From Microbotryomycetes sp. JL201 (Eukaryota; Basidiomycota; Microbotryomycetes), in contig JAQYUZ010000016.1 in NCBI GenBank assembly GCA_033819885.1, positions 240,925-304,924 of the forward strand: a stretch of 64,000 bases of DNA, read 5' to 3'. Positions 45,222 through 57,392 of this stretch are shown piece after piece. Positions within the stretch are counted from its first letter, which is position 1, and the number at the start of each line of letters is the position of its first letter. A model generated the notes under the pieces. It had not been told where the DNA came from, did no database searches, and was given only the letters and a program-made list of their open reading frames with translations. Made by a program: the position numbers and the translations under genes.

Positions 45222-48200
45222 TTAAGCGTTGTTGCCACTGACCAAGACACGCTGCGACTCGAACCTAGACAAGAGCGGTGTCAGCGTGCGAGCAGCCTCA
45301 CGTGCACAAAGGTGGGACTCACTGTTGGATAAAGATGTCGTCGGCAGGGTGACGGTACAGAGGCTGCTTGAGGCGCTTCTGGTCGAGGTGGTGACCGATG
45401 AAACCGATCGAGCGACCAAGCACGAACAAGCCGTTGAGCGTGCCGATCTGTGACCACCATGTCAATCACGAGGCCCAACGACTCATTTCAATCGATCCAC
45501 TGACCTTCATGTACTCGGCAGCCTCTTCGGCAGTGAATGCGCCAGAGCACCTGAGCAAATCGCAGAACGAGACTGCGATCGCGCCGTCGACGTTGAGAAT
45601 AAGTGTGTCTATGGGCACACAAGCCATCGCGTCAGTGCATGACATGAAGAGGCGGAACTGCCAAACGCCAACGCTTACCCTTCTTTGACGTCGTAATCTC
45701 TTGGACGGCGAGCGCGTAGTCGAGCGTGTCTGTGCTCGGGAAGTGTTGCTTCACGTACTCGCAAACGAGCTTGACGCTGTTGAGAGAACAAGATCGTATC
45801 AGAGCATGTCATTCGGGCACAACCGCATTTCGTCTCACCGCAAGTCAGGGTTCGTCTTGGACTCTGCGGAACAAAAAAGATCAGAACTGGTATTTCTCGT
45901 TCAGAGTTGATCGAGACCACGCACTAATCTTGTGACCAATGCCAGGGATGAGTTTGTTTGCCTTGCGCATAGAATCGACAAACTCGCGAGGCGTCTGTCC
46001 CAAATCCTTGGCCCGAGTGAACTCGGCAGCAGCACCATCGAGCGCACCACCGAACCGGTCACCGATCGTCAACAGACCAGCAACGAGTGACGAAACAAGA
46101 TCTTTGCCGGCACGAGTCGTAATGACGGTCGTCATCGCACCAGAGACGGCAGGACCCTGCGAGAAAGCTTTGATCAGACAGGTAATCGGGGATCACAGCC
46201 CAGACTCGACTGACGTGATCAGCGGTCAACATGAGAACCATCTCCAAGAACTTGCAGGCGTAGTCGGGCAGACGGCGTTTGAACCACAGCAAAGAGACGA
46301 CACCACCGATGCCAATGTCCTCCTTGAAGACGTCAGAGATGCGCATGCCGGCGTACAAGAGTTCTTGACCACGCTCGTCAGAGATGGTCGAGATGAAGGC
46401 AGCCGGCTTGCGGATCAAGCCGAGCTCCTGAGCCCACTTGTAATCCATCGGGATCGTTGGCGGTTCAACCTCGGGCTTGGGCGAGATGGCACCGGCCTTG
46501 ACGAGCTTCTCATACGTTGCCTTGAGCACTTCAGGCAAGTCCTCGAAAGTGGGAGGCACGATGAAGCCTGCGGCTCGCATGGCGTTGTTCTTGGCTTCGG
46601 CCGTCTCAAGGTCAGAGTTGGCCATCGAACCGGCGTGGCCGAACTGAACGTCAGTAGCGAACATCTTGGCGCAGGTACCAATAGCCCATGCGACAATCGG
46701 CTTCTTGATCTGGCCGGACTTGACCGCATCAATGACGCGGTATTCCTCGACGCCACCGACTTCACCGAGCAAGACGAGCATCTTGCAGTTGGGGTCGGCC
46801 TCGTATCGGAGCAAGTGGTCGATGAAGGTTGTGCCAGGGTAGCGATCACCACCAATGGCAATACCCTCGTAGGTACCATTGGTCGCTGAAGTTCAACTCG
46901 ATCAAAAAGAATTCGCGGCAGGCTGACGAGATCCTACTCACTCAGAGACAAGATGTTGTTGAGCTCGTTGGACATGCCGCCAGATTTGGACACGTATGCG
47001 ACAGAGCCAGCGCGGTACAGCTTGGATGAAAGAATGTTGTCCATCATACTGAGAGCACATTCGGTTAGGACAAAACACTCCTCTGTGCGGGCAAAGGCTG
47101 ACTCACCCTCCGGTGTTGCCGATGCGGAAGCAGCCGGGCTTGATGCCACCGACTGTTGCAGGACCAATGATCATGACGTTCTTGCGCTGCGCACTCCACA
47201 GGATCTCGCGAGCATGTCGCTCAGGAACACCTTCGGCAATCAAAGCGATAGCCTTGATGCTTGGGTATTGCAAGCACTCCATCGTCGACTGGTACACCGA
47301 GCGCGAGGAAGCAAAGTTGACAACAACGTCTGCGTCAGGGCACTTTTTAATGGCCTCCTCCATCGAGGTGAAGACGGGCAAGAGGGTTTCCTTTGTGCCC
47401 CAGTAGAACTTTTGAACGTGGTGACCGCCGAACGGGTAGATCATGGCTGCAACTGAAGGCGTAGCGCGGCCGCAAGCAAAGTCAAAGTCGAGCATGCCTT
47501 GGATGGCGCGAGGTTGGAGACCAAACACGAGCGAGCGAGTCTTCTCGTCAAATGGACGGTACCAAGGTCGCGATCCGTCAGCAGGCGTCGACTCGAACGT
47601 GACGATACCGTCCTGTGCAGCGTCGGCGCGCTCAATCGATATGTTGTGCTTGCTCGAGCCGGAACCAGAGGCAGAATCAGCAGCGGCGCCGTTGACAGAA
47701 GGGGAAGCCGAGCCGTTTGCGACGACAGGAGCAGAGTCGGCAAGGGTTGCAGCCTTCTTGGTGATGCCGAGACCGAGAGGCACGATAGTTGTGATGTGCG
47801 ACTCTGGGCCAAAGACCTCGATAGGGACGCCAAGACTCTCGCCGAGCAAGCGCATGGCCTTGAGACCCTCCTGGTAGTTTGGTCCTCCGCGGCGAACGTA
47901 GATGCGAACCTTGTGCTCTTGAAGCTTGAGTTGATATTGCTTGAGAGCGGTGATGATGCCCTTGAACGTGGCAGCGACGTTGGTGAAGTTGGCGATACCG
48001 CCACCGATGAATAAGACCTTGCCGTTGGGCTTGGGTGTGCCGCGGGTCATCAAGTCCACTGCGAGCGGGTCAGGTCAGATGCCGAACAAGCCAGCAACCA
48101 TTGTTGGACACTCACGAATGGTCTTGGCGTATTCGTACGTCTGGTTCTGCGTCGGCGCACCAGAGTATTCGCCGTAGTTGGCTAGCTCGTTGGCGAAACC

Positions 48201-50011
48201 GTGCGCGCAAATGGCATCACTGTCGACCCGCAAGATTAGTGTCTGCAGCACCACGGCGCGGCGCCCAACAGACTCACGAGTAGACGACTGAAGCACCGCC
48301 ACCAGCAACCATGGTCCAGACGCTTCCCTCGGCATTGAGGACAGTCAGCTTGAGCGAAGCACCGGTCGAGCCGTCAAGCTTAGAAATATATGCCTCTTCC
48401 TTGGTCAAGTCGCGACCGAATCTAGGTGAGGATCGGTGTCAGCTCTTGCCTGCAGTCACAAGCATTGTAAACGACTAACGGCGGGGGCCAGACCATGCCA
48501 GGTCCACGGTCCGAGAGGATTGGGCCGCTGGTCTGTTGGGCCAATGCGGGGTTGACGACGGCAGCATCGCGAGCGATAGCCCACTTGGGGCCGACAATGA
48601 ACTCTGCGGTTTGATCGAGCTTGGCGGCCATGTCCAAGTAGAAGATTTCAGTCTTGCCGTCCACTTCGACAGCAACGAGAGGGTTGATCTCGAGGTAGGC
48701 AAAGTGCAAGTCGACGTAGACAGAGTACAAGCGTGCGATAAAGTCAACGAGCGCTTCCTTGACTTCACCTCCCTTGACGTCCTTGAGCAGGCCTGCCTTG
48801 ATCGTCTCGCGGTCAGGCAGCTCGCCACCCACGGGCACGAGCAGTTTCAACGCCTTGGCGTCAACGTCACCAACTTCGACACCGCCTTCGTGCGTGAACA
48901 AGATGATGTCGCCCTCGCGAACAGAGTTGATGCAGACGTAAAACTCGGAGTCGGCCGGATGAGGCAAGAAAGGTTCGACGATGAAGGTGTTGAGGGTACC
49001 GACAGTCTTTTCAACCTGTGTATGGCAAACAGAGTTAGAAGCAGAATCAAATGACCGATCTGCTGTCAACTTGCTTGCACGTGCTTGCCAGCGCGCTCCT
49101 CGATCCATTTGCGGCCGTCGGCCCATGTCTTGTTGAGACCGCTGTAAGAATTTAGAAATTGTGTCAGCCTCGGGCCATTCAGGTTAGGTTCGAGTGGACG
49201 TCGACTTACAGCAGTCCAGCCTTGCCGCGTCGCTTGATCAATTGATCAGGCTTGACCACAAGCTTGTCGGTGAAGACCCAGTTTGGCAGCGCCGAGTCGG
49301 GAGTGATGGTGTTTGACTCGGGATCCCATTTCACCTGATGACGGAGATATCAAGTTGGTCAATTGCCGTTCGCCAAAGGACAGTAGGCTGGTAGATTCGC
49401 AAGTCGGTTTCGGGAACCGTGGGTCCGCGCACTTTCACATGTAGCCGAGACTGGCGCGACACGCATTCGGGCTTGACTCGGCAGCTCGATTGAAGCTTGC
49501 AGGAGCTCGGAGTGTCACTCGACGCGTGTGTATCGGTTGCGGGTCAAGCAGACCGGCGCGCGGACAATGTCTGACTGCGATCGCCGGGGTTGGGGGTTGG
49601 GACCTCGGATCTCGCCGGCGAGGGCAGATGCTTGTATCTTTCGAGTGCGGAACCTCTACATGCAAGTCCAAGGGACACGCCTGGCTCGTCCAAGTCGTCA
49701 AAAGAGCTCACCTGGGCGACACGAGTGTTGGGAGCCTTGAACGAGTCGCGGACCGTGCACTGCTTGCCATGCAGCGGAGCCCGCGACAGGTGGTACGCCA
49801 CCAACAACTTGGCTGTTGTTGAGCATAAAGAGCGTCAGACCGTTCTCCAACAGGTCAGGCGCGCGTACGAGGCAGGAGCGACGCCCAACGCGCGCGCACT
49901 CGCGAAGAAACTGACCGTCGTATTCGGCAATGGGCTGACACGCAAGCAGGACAGGTCAGGATTGGGGTGCGATCTCGATTGATCATGCTCCAAACTCACT
50001 TTTGATGCCAT
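45222..50011 (-). CDS. ACL1: ATP-citrate lyase, fused single-chain form
   Basis: This is a many-exon gene starting with a 12-nt exon (MASK, 50011-50000). It continues [18 protein letters not shown] and [19 protein letters not shown]. The ATP-grasp half includes [31 protein letters not shown] and [21 protein letters not shown] disordered Ser/Ala linker follows [14 protein letters not shown]. The CoA-ligase half contains the phosphohistidine motif [10 protein letters not shown]. The C-terminal citrate-synthase-like domain contains [33 protein letters not shown] and [20 protein letters not shown]. The fused order matches animal and basidiomycete ACL. The enzyme makes cytosolic acetyl-CoA and oxaloacetate from citrate, feeding fatty-acid and sterol synthesis. 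The stop is at 45222-45224. Confidence 0.95.
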
Positions 50012-51871
50012 GGTGGGTGGGAAAAGAACGAAGGGGTGAAAAACGAGCTCGGGACTGGCCTCGAAAGCCCCCAAAATCAGCTGCGCGCGTTTGCAGGTCA
50101 ACGGCGGCGACACGTCGATCTCCGACAGGGGTCATCAAAGCTACATGCATGCTGCACACGCCCAGCGTGCACAGCTCATGAGACGTCTGGCGTCAAAGTC
50201 ACGTGCCCGCAACCTCTGCCGTCGTCCAGGCGAAAAAAAGTTTTCGCTGTCATCGACCAAGTGTCGCGCCGTCAGCCGGCGGTGTGCAGAGTACGTGAAA
50301 GGCAGACACAAAATAAGGCATGTGCAGCAGGAACAGCCCAGTATCACGTGATGCGTTCAGACGAGCGCAAACCAGTCTCGCGACCGTAGCCGCCAGACTT
50401 TCGTGGCTGAGGCCGAGTGGGAGACTTTTGCTCGGCCACGAGCTGAGCTGGGCCTGCTGTCGAACGGGGGAGTGAACAGTCGGTGAGCAGAACACTGTGT
50501 GGCACGTGATTGAACGTCGATTGAGCAGTAGCGGAACCGCTGATCGCCACATGCTAATCGTTCCGCGACTGTTTTCCGTTTCCGAAGCGCTCAGGCCCGG
50601 TGCGCGGCGAACGGTGGGGCCAAGTTCCGATGACCCGTGACTGCGACTCGCAATGGTCTCAATTCAACACGGAATATAGCTACAACAGTTGGCTCGAGTA
50701 CGTCCTTCCTTCAGCAGCTGATAACCATAATCAGGCTGCAGGAAAACGAAACAGATGACTCTTTGCTTGTGACCCGTTGACGATTTCGCATGGAGTGCAT
50801 TTGAATTTTTGCAGGTTTACAATATCCTCATCTGCATGTGCACGTAGGCATTGCATGCTGCTCTGTTCTGTACAAGCACATTTCAGACACCCCGCACGCG
50901 GTCCGGCCACCACAAAAGTTGTGTCGTCCCGAAGTTGTGGCAGCAGTGCAGTACAGCTCAACGCCATTTCGGTCATGCCCAGCATGCCGGCCGAGTCTAC
51001 CAAGAGAGCTAAACGAGCAGACGAGCGGGTGAGATAACCGGTGACGCCACCAGAAACGTGCAGCAGCATGCTTGCGACCTTCGCGGAGAGCCGAGCACAT
51101 ACGGCGTCCAGTCATGCAAACTTTCCGAATGATGTGGATGACCAGTGCTCCTGCGAAAGTGATGGCAAGCCACCCTTTGCCCAGACGTAATTTACTGGGC
51201 CGAGTTGGAATGTATCCCGGATACGCACTATATTTATCATTGGATGTCGTACGTGTTCGCATGGTGCTTCTAGAATCGCGACAATCTTCGCAACGAACTC
51301 TTGCCACGTCATTCACGTCATTTCGCTGCTCGCTCGGCGACTCGGGGAGCTGCACACCGACCGCCCGAGCACCTGCGAACGGTGCATGGTAGACACCAGA
51401 ATTATGTATACCATCAGCTTCAAACATGGGACGGTTCACACCAGTATAGAATGAAACGATGAACGAGATAGCTTTGCCACTATCGCCATGATGCAAACGA
51501 ATGAACGCCAGGCCACCGGAGTTGTCGCGACCGTCCCTTGGATGCAAGTTCGTGAAAGTGTGCACTGTGGCAGATGAGTTGCGGCGGAGCGGCGAGTCGA
51601 GTTTGCCGCCCGTGTCTGGCCCCAACGAAAATTTCCGAAGGCTGCTGCGCGCGCGAGAAAATGCGCAGCAATGAGCACGCCGACGCCACTTTGTCAAAAA
51701 CGCGTCGACAAGACGGCTCGCTTCTTGTCCACATCGCACTCTTGAGTGCAAACACGACGTTCCGCGACTCGCACACAGACTCATTCTTCTGCGACCCACG
51801 TGTATACGCACAACTTTCCAACTGTTGACAAGGCCTCGAGTGCCCCCCAACATCTCTTCAAGCCAGAGACA
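50012..51871. promoter_or_regulatory. Long divergent ACL-OLE1 promoter
   Basis: This 1.86-kb stretch, long for this compact window, separates the divergent ATGs of ACL and OLE1. CACGTG boxes occur at 50200-50205, 50345-50350, 50503-50508 and 51797-51802. The second is the 10-bp palindrome ATCACGTGAT. A 418-codon frame on the minus strand (50828-52084) overlaps OLE1 exon 1 and has no recognisable protein, so it is not called. CACGTG is bound by bHLH factors, including SREBP-type lipid regulators, but which factor acts here is unknown. Confidence 0.55.
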
Positions 51872-53679
51872 ATGGCTTCGACTGCTGTAACGAGCGCACT
51901 TGCTGTGCCGCCTAGTCAGCCAGCTTCTGGCACGACTGCTCAAAGCAAAGCTCCCCTCAGGAACAGGTTCCCTGGTACGTCTCGCATCCTTTTCTTGGCC
52001 GAGTGGCGCCGGGCCCGCGGACCCGTCCGGCTTTGTCATTCGTGGTTGCACTGCACCAGTACTGACCAGCGTTGCGTCTAACACAGATTACACTGAAACG
52101 CAAGAACCTTCAGAAGAGTCCGACACGTCATATTCTGACGGCGAGGGCGAGACGACTGCGGTTGATGACGGCTACGCGATTGACGACAACTACGTGCGCA
52201 AGGTGCTCGCCAAAGAAAAGCCGCTGCCGCCCATCACATGGAAGACGCTGCCACAAAACATTCAGGTTGTTTCAACGCTGGCTTTGACAGTCGTGCCTGC
52301 CCTGGCAATCTATGGCGCGTTCACGACTCAGCTTCAGCTCAAGACTTTTATCTGGGCTGTCGTGTACTACTTTTACACCGGCCTCGGCATCACTGCTGGC
52401 TACCATCGATTGTGGGCACACCGCTCGTACACAGCCAGCAAGCCGCTCCAATACTTTTTGGCCCTCGGAGGCTCTGGTGCTGTCGAAGGTTCCATCAAAT
52501 GGTGGTCCCGCGGCCACCGTGCGCACCACAGGTATACCGACACGGACCTCGATCCATACTCTGCTCAACGCGGCTTCTTGTGGGCTCACATCGGATGGAT
52601 GATTGTCAAGCCTCGTCGCCGACCAGGTGTTGCCGACGTGTCCGACTTGTCCAACAATGAGGTTGTCAAGTGGCAGCACCGCTGGTATTTGCCGCTCATC
52701 GTTGGTATGGGCTTCCTGTTCCCTACTCTCGTCGCCGGTTTGGGCTGGGGAGATTGGCGCGGCGGATTCTTCTTTGCCGGTGCCGCTCGTCTTGCTTTCG
52801 TTCATCACTCGACCTTCTGTGTCAACTCTCTCGCGCATTGGCTCGGTGACACGCCTTTCGACGATAAGCACACACCCAAGGATCATTTCCTGACTGCGTT
52901 GGTAACCATTGGTGAAGGCTACCACAACTTCGTGAGTTAGCATATCTGACTGTGCTCGGTTGTAGCAAGTATTCTAACCCTCTTTCGTTTCTCAGCACCA
53001 CGAGTTCCCTAGCGACTATAGGAACGCCGTCAAGTTCTGGCAATACGATCCCACAAAGATGTTCATCTACACCTGCTACAAGCTCGGACTCGCGTCGCAG
53101 CTCAAGACGTTCCCAGACAACGAGATCAAAGCCGGACAGTTCAACATGAAGCTGAAGGCCCTGTCCGAGATGGCCAACGATGTCAAGTGGCCTACTTCAT
53201 CCAACCATTTGCCTGTGTTGACTTGGGACCAGTTCCAAGAAGCGTCGAAAGAGCGCCAGCTCGTCGTCATCGGTGGCTTCATTCACGACGTGGCCGCTTT
53301 TATTGATCAGCATCCTGGTGGACGTGCGCTCATCAAGACCAGGCTCGGCAAGGACGCTACTCAGGCGTTCTACGGTGGATACTACGATCACTCGAACGGC
53401 GCTGGCAACCTGCTCGCCCAAATGCGTGTTGGTGTCATCGAGGGTGGCTACGAAGTCGAGGCGCTCAAGAAACATTCAGAGGTCATCGAGGCTCTCAAGA
53501 CATCTGGTGCCGCCGGTGTCAGTGGCAAGCAAAACGACCTCGCGACGGGTGCTCGCAAGACAGTTCCGATCAAGCCTGATCCTGCACTTGCTAGTCAACC
53601 TCTGCAACCGCTCGATCAACCTCCAAGACTAGACGATATGCGGTTGACTGGCGGCTTGACGCAATCTATCTTTGCATAG
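51872..53679 (+). CDS. OLE1: Delta-9 acyl-CoA desaturase with cytochrome b5 domain
   Basis: Three exons (51872-51974, 52087-52931, 52996-53679) give 543 residues. The desaturase has the three His boxes: HRLWAH, HRAHH (in [13 protein letters not shown]) and HHEFP (in EGYHNFHHEFP, joined across intron 2). Membrane segments flank them ([33 protein letters not shown]). The C-terminus carries a cytochrome b5 domain ([23 protein letters not shown]), as in fungal Ole1. The enzyme inserts the first double bond into palmitoyl- and stearoyl-CoA in the ER. The acidic N-terminus after exon 1 is typically regulatory. The gene diverges from ACL. Confidence 0.96.
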
Positions 53680-54139
53680 AACTTCGTAGTCTATCAGTCT
53701 CCTTTCGTTCAACATTCGTTCTAGACCGCATTCACGACGTATACCTTTCTCTTCCTGGCTGTAGTATAAGTTTTTGCTTTTGTGTTTCTGAAGAATGAGA
53801 AAGACTCTCTCTTTTTTCTAAACTGTTCGCGCAGAGTGCGTTGTCCTCTCCTGCTGTCACTGAACTTCATTGCACTAGTACTCGCTGGCCGAGTCAAATC
53901 CATCTGAGCTGCCGAAGCCGGAACAAGTACAACTTGCCAGCGAACAAGGGTCGCAGGCCGAAGCACATCACACTTCGTATTCACCATGCATGGGTTGCAT
54001 CCTGACTCATGGCAAGGGATGTGAGGTAGCAGAATTACGCGCGACAGGAATAAGCGTGCCTGTAAAAAATTGCACACTGTAACAAATTGCACAAACCGCA
54101 AAGTTCAATCGATCGTGTGTACCTCTCCCTTGAACAGTT
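53680..54139. other. Convergent intergenic region
   Basis: The 460 bp between the OLE1 stop and the end of the two-module unknown gene are T- and C-rich near 53740-53820, consistent with 3' UTR sequence. No gene is supported. Confidence 0.4.
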
Positions 54140-56272
54140 TTACGACAAGTACGCGACACGTTTCATTTTGTAAATCGAGCGCTGACGCGGAGAGAGCTGT
54201 TGTCGCGCCAGCGACTGAGCATTGTGTAGAGCAGGCGAAAGAACTGAACTCGGACGCGGCGACCATAAGATTGCAATAAACTTGTCTGCAAACTTGTGAA
54301 AGCGAGTTGACGACATGGAGCTTATTTCGGAAGCGTGAGTTTCCCATTCCTTGATCTTGGACATACCCTGATTCAGTAGATCCAATGCCTCAGTAACGCG
54401 CCTTTCTATCATCGGTGAGGCTTTTTGCTCACCCTGAAACCTTGAACGAGCAAAAGTACAACGGACAAAGAGTGGCTACTGAGGCGGTCGATACCAACTT
54501 TCGTAGCTTCGGACAGAATGGCTTGACAGTTTGCCTCAATGTCGTCGTTCTCATCTGCGCCTTGATCAATAAGCTCATCAATCTGCCTTGTCAGCTTCGA
54601 AGCCAGTGTTCCACCTGATCCAAAAGTACAGCGAATGTGAGCATCATCCTTTCACAAACCGCTCGGGAACTCACGAGTGATGGCGAAAAACTAGGCGAAG
54701 CGTAAAAAAAGAGTTAGATCCACCGAGATGAAAAACAGGAGCAATGTCCCTGAGACGCACCGTGAGCCATCTGTCGACTGTCAAGCCTGTCGTACTGAGC
54801 TTTAGCTCGCGAGCTTTATTCGCTTTGATAGTGAGATTAGTGAGGTTGATGAACGAGCTAATGAGTCCGACAGTCTTGGCGTCGCTGAAAGTGTTCACAT
54901 CGCGAACCAGATCGAGGCAGCTGTTGAGCACCTGTACACGCAAGTCGAACCAAGTCTTGAGATCGTTTTCTTGTGCGGTGGAGCCGTTAAACTTTGGCCA
55001 ATGGTGGGCTCCGCCGAGCGTGTGTTCCAGACCGAGTACGGAGAGAGCAAACAAGGCTGTCAGCCGTTTGAGGTCGTCATGTCTCTGTGCCAGCGAGACA
55101 TTGACTCGCGTTGAGGGCATCACCAGCTCTTGAAAACCATATTTGCACAAGACATCATCAAGATGGCGATCTGGGTGCTCTCGATGAGGGCAAGTCTCCG
55201 AACTAGATTTGCGTGTGTGGTGCAGAGCGTGACTCGAAGGCGAAGGAGCTTGCGGAATGACATGGCTCTCGATGGCAAATCTGCGCCAGAAAGACTTGAA
55301 CAGGTTTTGATCGTGGTGACTGAGCGAAGAAGCAGCCTCGATGAGCTCGAGCCACTCGTAAAATTCGTGGTGACCGGAACCCTGCGCAACATGTTGCCCA
55401 GTGAGCTGATCGGAGACCTATGTCTCCCCCTTCTCAACTCACGGTCCAGCCTTGCGTCAACAACAGAACCGCAATGAGCTCTGCCGCAGTCAGGTGTCCA
55501 ATGCCGTCTGGCTTCTGCGGCTGACGATCTCGGTAAACTGCAAAATCGAGCACTTGCCAGGCCTTCTTCATCCTTTCGTTGCTCGACCTGTCTGCCTTGC
55601 GTCCAAAAGCTTCGATCCGCAGCGGCAGAAGATGCTGTAAGCCATCGACTTGCAGTAGCGGATGACCAAAAAGAAAGGTTGCTATCAGAAATGCACCGAT
55701 AGACGCTCGAGCGAAGGGCTCACATGTCAAGGCAAAAAACTGTCAAGTAGGTCATGACCGATGGTGAGCAACCCCGTTGCTCGGCGGGTGTACGTTGAAC
55801 CACGTACAAAACTCCATGGTGCCTGGTCGAGATCGTCTTGCTTGAGACGACAGGCGATGGCTGCCTTTTCAGTCTCTGCCAACGAGTGTTCGTCGAGAAG
55901 GGTCTCAAGCTTCTCAGACACTTGATCACCGGTGAGCTCAGCGTTCAGCAGATGTATGCAACCCTCGAGCACTTTTCGACGTAGTACGGCCGCGGTCGAA
56001 AAGTCAAGGTGCCGCTGACGGTGGGGAATAGGTTCGAGGAGGACTTGTCCATGACCGTGGACAGCTGGCTCGAACGTTTTTTCCCACCCTAGTACTGAGA
56101 AGCCAAAGAGAGCAATCCACCGACGCAGCTCTCTTTTCTTCTCAACCTCCGACAAGCCAACAAATTCGGTGTCTGGCGCCACAAGGTCAGTAAAGCCGTG
56201 CCTGCACAGCTCCCTATCGAGAGCTCGCGGATGTGTCTTGTCGCAGCCGTCATGTCGGTCGTCGTCCGACAT
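54140..56272 (-). CDS. Unknown-family two-module gene I-J
   Basis: The minus-strand start is at 56272 (MSDDDRHDGCDKTHPRALDR). Module I has ELCRHGFTDLVAPDTEF and the helix RRWIALFGFSVLGWEKTF, and a later exon contains TFLFGHPLLQVDGL. Its second motif HLTAAELIAVLLLTQGWT ends at the GTGAGT donor. After a 61-nt intron, the tail GSGHHEFYEWLELIEAASSL runs without a stop into module J (RHLDDVLCKYGFQELVMPST, then LTALFALSVLGLEHTLG). Module J has a weaker second motif (SHSLSVVLLLVQG) and a helical tail (MIERRVTEALDLLNQGMSKI). The module I exon junction near 55740 and the exact 3' end near 54140 are uncertain. The unbroken read-through argues for one two-module polypeptide. No function is known. Confidence 0.55.
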
Positions 56273-56482
56273 AGTCTGTGGGGTGGGCAAGAGCAAGGCG
56301 AGTATTTTTACTTTCGTTTCTTTCCTCCGGGGAATATGGCGTCTAGTCCGCAATATTGGCTTCTGAGCTCCGCTTGTTGCTGTGCAATGCGGTGCTCGAC
56401 TCGGCCCACGACTCTGTGAGATCACGGCAGCCATTCTCCCTTTTCACTGACTTTTCGAGCAGCGCAAACGTGAAATGCCTTG

Positions 56483-57392
56483 TTAAGGATCTTGCAATTC
56501 ATCCTCGACACTACGATCGGCCGACACCCATGCTTGCCGTCTTTCACCTCGGTCGATCCAGGCTTTGATCTTTGGCCTAGCTTCGACTTTTTGGCGCAGC
56601 TCGAAAGCAAGCGGGAACAGCTCTGCCAGGCTGTCTTTCATTCGAGGAAAGAGATCGATAATAAGAGAGATGGCCGTGCTTGCCGTTGCTGCCGCTGGTG
56701 ACAGGGTCGTTCCCGGCTGACCGTTCGTGAGAGGGTTGACGAGCATCGGCGGGAAGAAGCTGCTCGCGAGGTGGTATTCGAGCGACTGCAGAAAAGGCTC
56801 GACAATCCTCTGATAAGTCTCTTGCTTGTTTGCTCGTTTTGAGTCTGCCGCTAACGGCAACAGGCGATCGATCAATGTGGCGGCCGCCGAGCGAATCATT
56901 TCAAGCCGCGCTCTCGAGTCTGGCGGGCTCTGCAGGTATCACGGCAATCATCAGAATGACGACGCTAGGTTCACCATGGCAAAGCCTGACCGTGACAGCG
57001 CCAGCAGGCGCCAATCTTTCGGCCAAGAACTGCAAGATTGCTCCCGTCTCTGCCAGGACACCATCTTGGCCACCTCGTGCACCGTGCCCAAATGTCAGGA
57101 TGGGTAGTTGAGAGAATGGAAACTTTGGTGCTTTGACTTGTCCTGCCTGTCGCAATCCGAGCCACTCCTGCGGCCGAGGCGTCAACTGTGCGCTATCGCA
57201 AGAGGACGGCCACCCTGCTCACCTTCTTTGTCAAAACCTCTTGTTCGTACTCTACTCCGCTATCGACGAGCATCAGCAAGATGGGCTCTGCTCGTCCTGT
57301 TGAGCAGCATCATCGTTTCAATCGACGTCATTGACAACGCAATGCACAGGTCACTGAAACTCACCGCGCTGATCAAAGTAAGTCAGCTTCAT
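56483..57392 (-). CDS. Glutathione S-transferase-like protein
   Basis: Four exons (57392-57365, 57296-57223, 57185-56991, 56929-56483) join in frame to 247 residues. The N-terminal thioredoxin fold starts MKLTYFDQRGRAEPILLMLV, including the Tyr and RGRAEP motif of sigma/alpha/mu-like GSTs. It continues SGVEYEQEVLTKK and VLAETGAILQFLAERL; the ETGAI turn is the glutathione-binding SNAIL/TRAIL equivalent. The helical C-terminal domain ends LFPLAFELRQKVEARPKIKA, the usual last helix. The protein probably conjugates glutathione to electrophiles, but the substrate is unknown. The gene diverges from threonine synthase, with 428 bp between the ATGs. Confidence 0.82.

Noticed and set aside
45939-46889. 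316-codon plus-strand frame
   Set aside because: It is exactly antisense to the conserved CoA-ligase exon of ATP-citrate lyase, so it is a shadow of real coding sequence.
50828-52084. 418-codon open frame on the minus strand in the ACL-OLE1 interval
   Set aside because: It overlaps OLE1 exon 1 in antisense, has low-complexity Arg/Ser-rich content and no recognisable domain. GC-rich sequence readily gives long chance frames, so I did not call it a gene.
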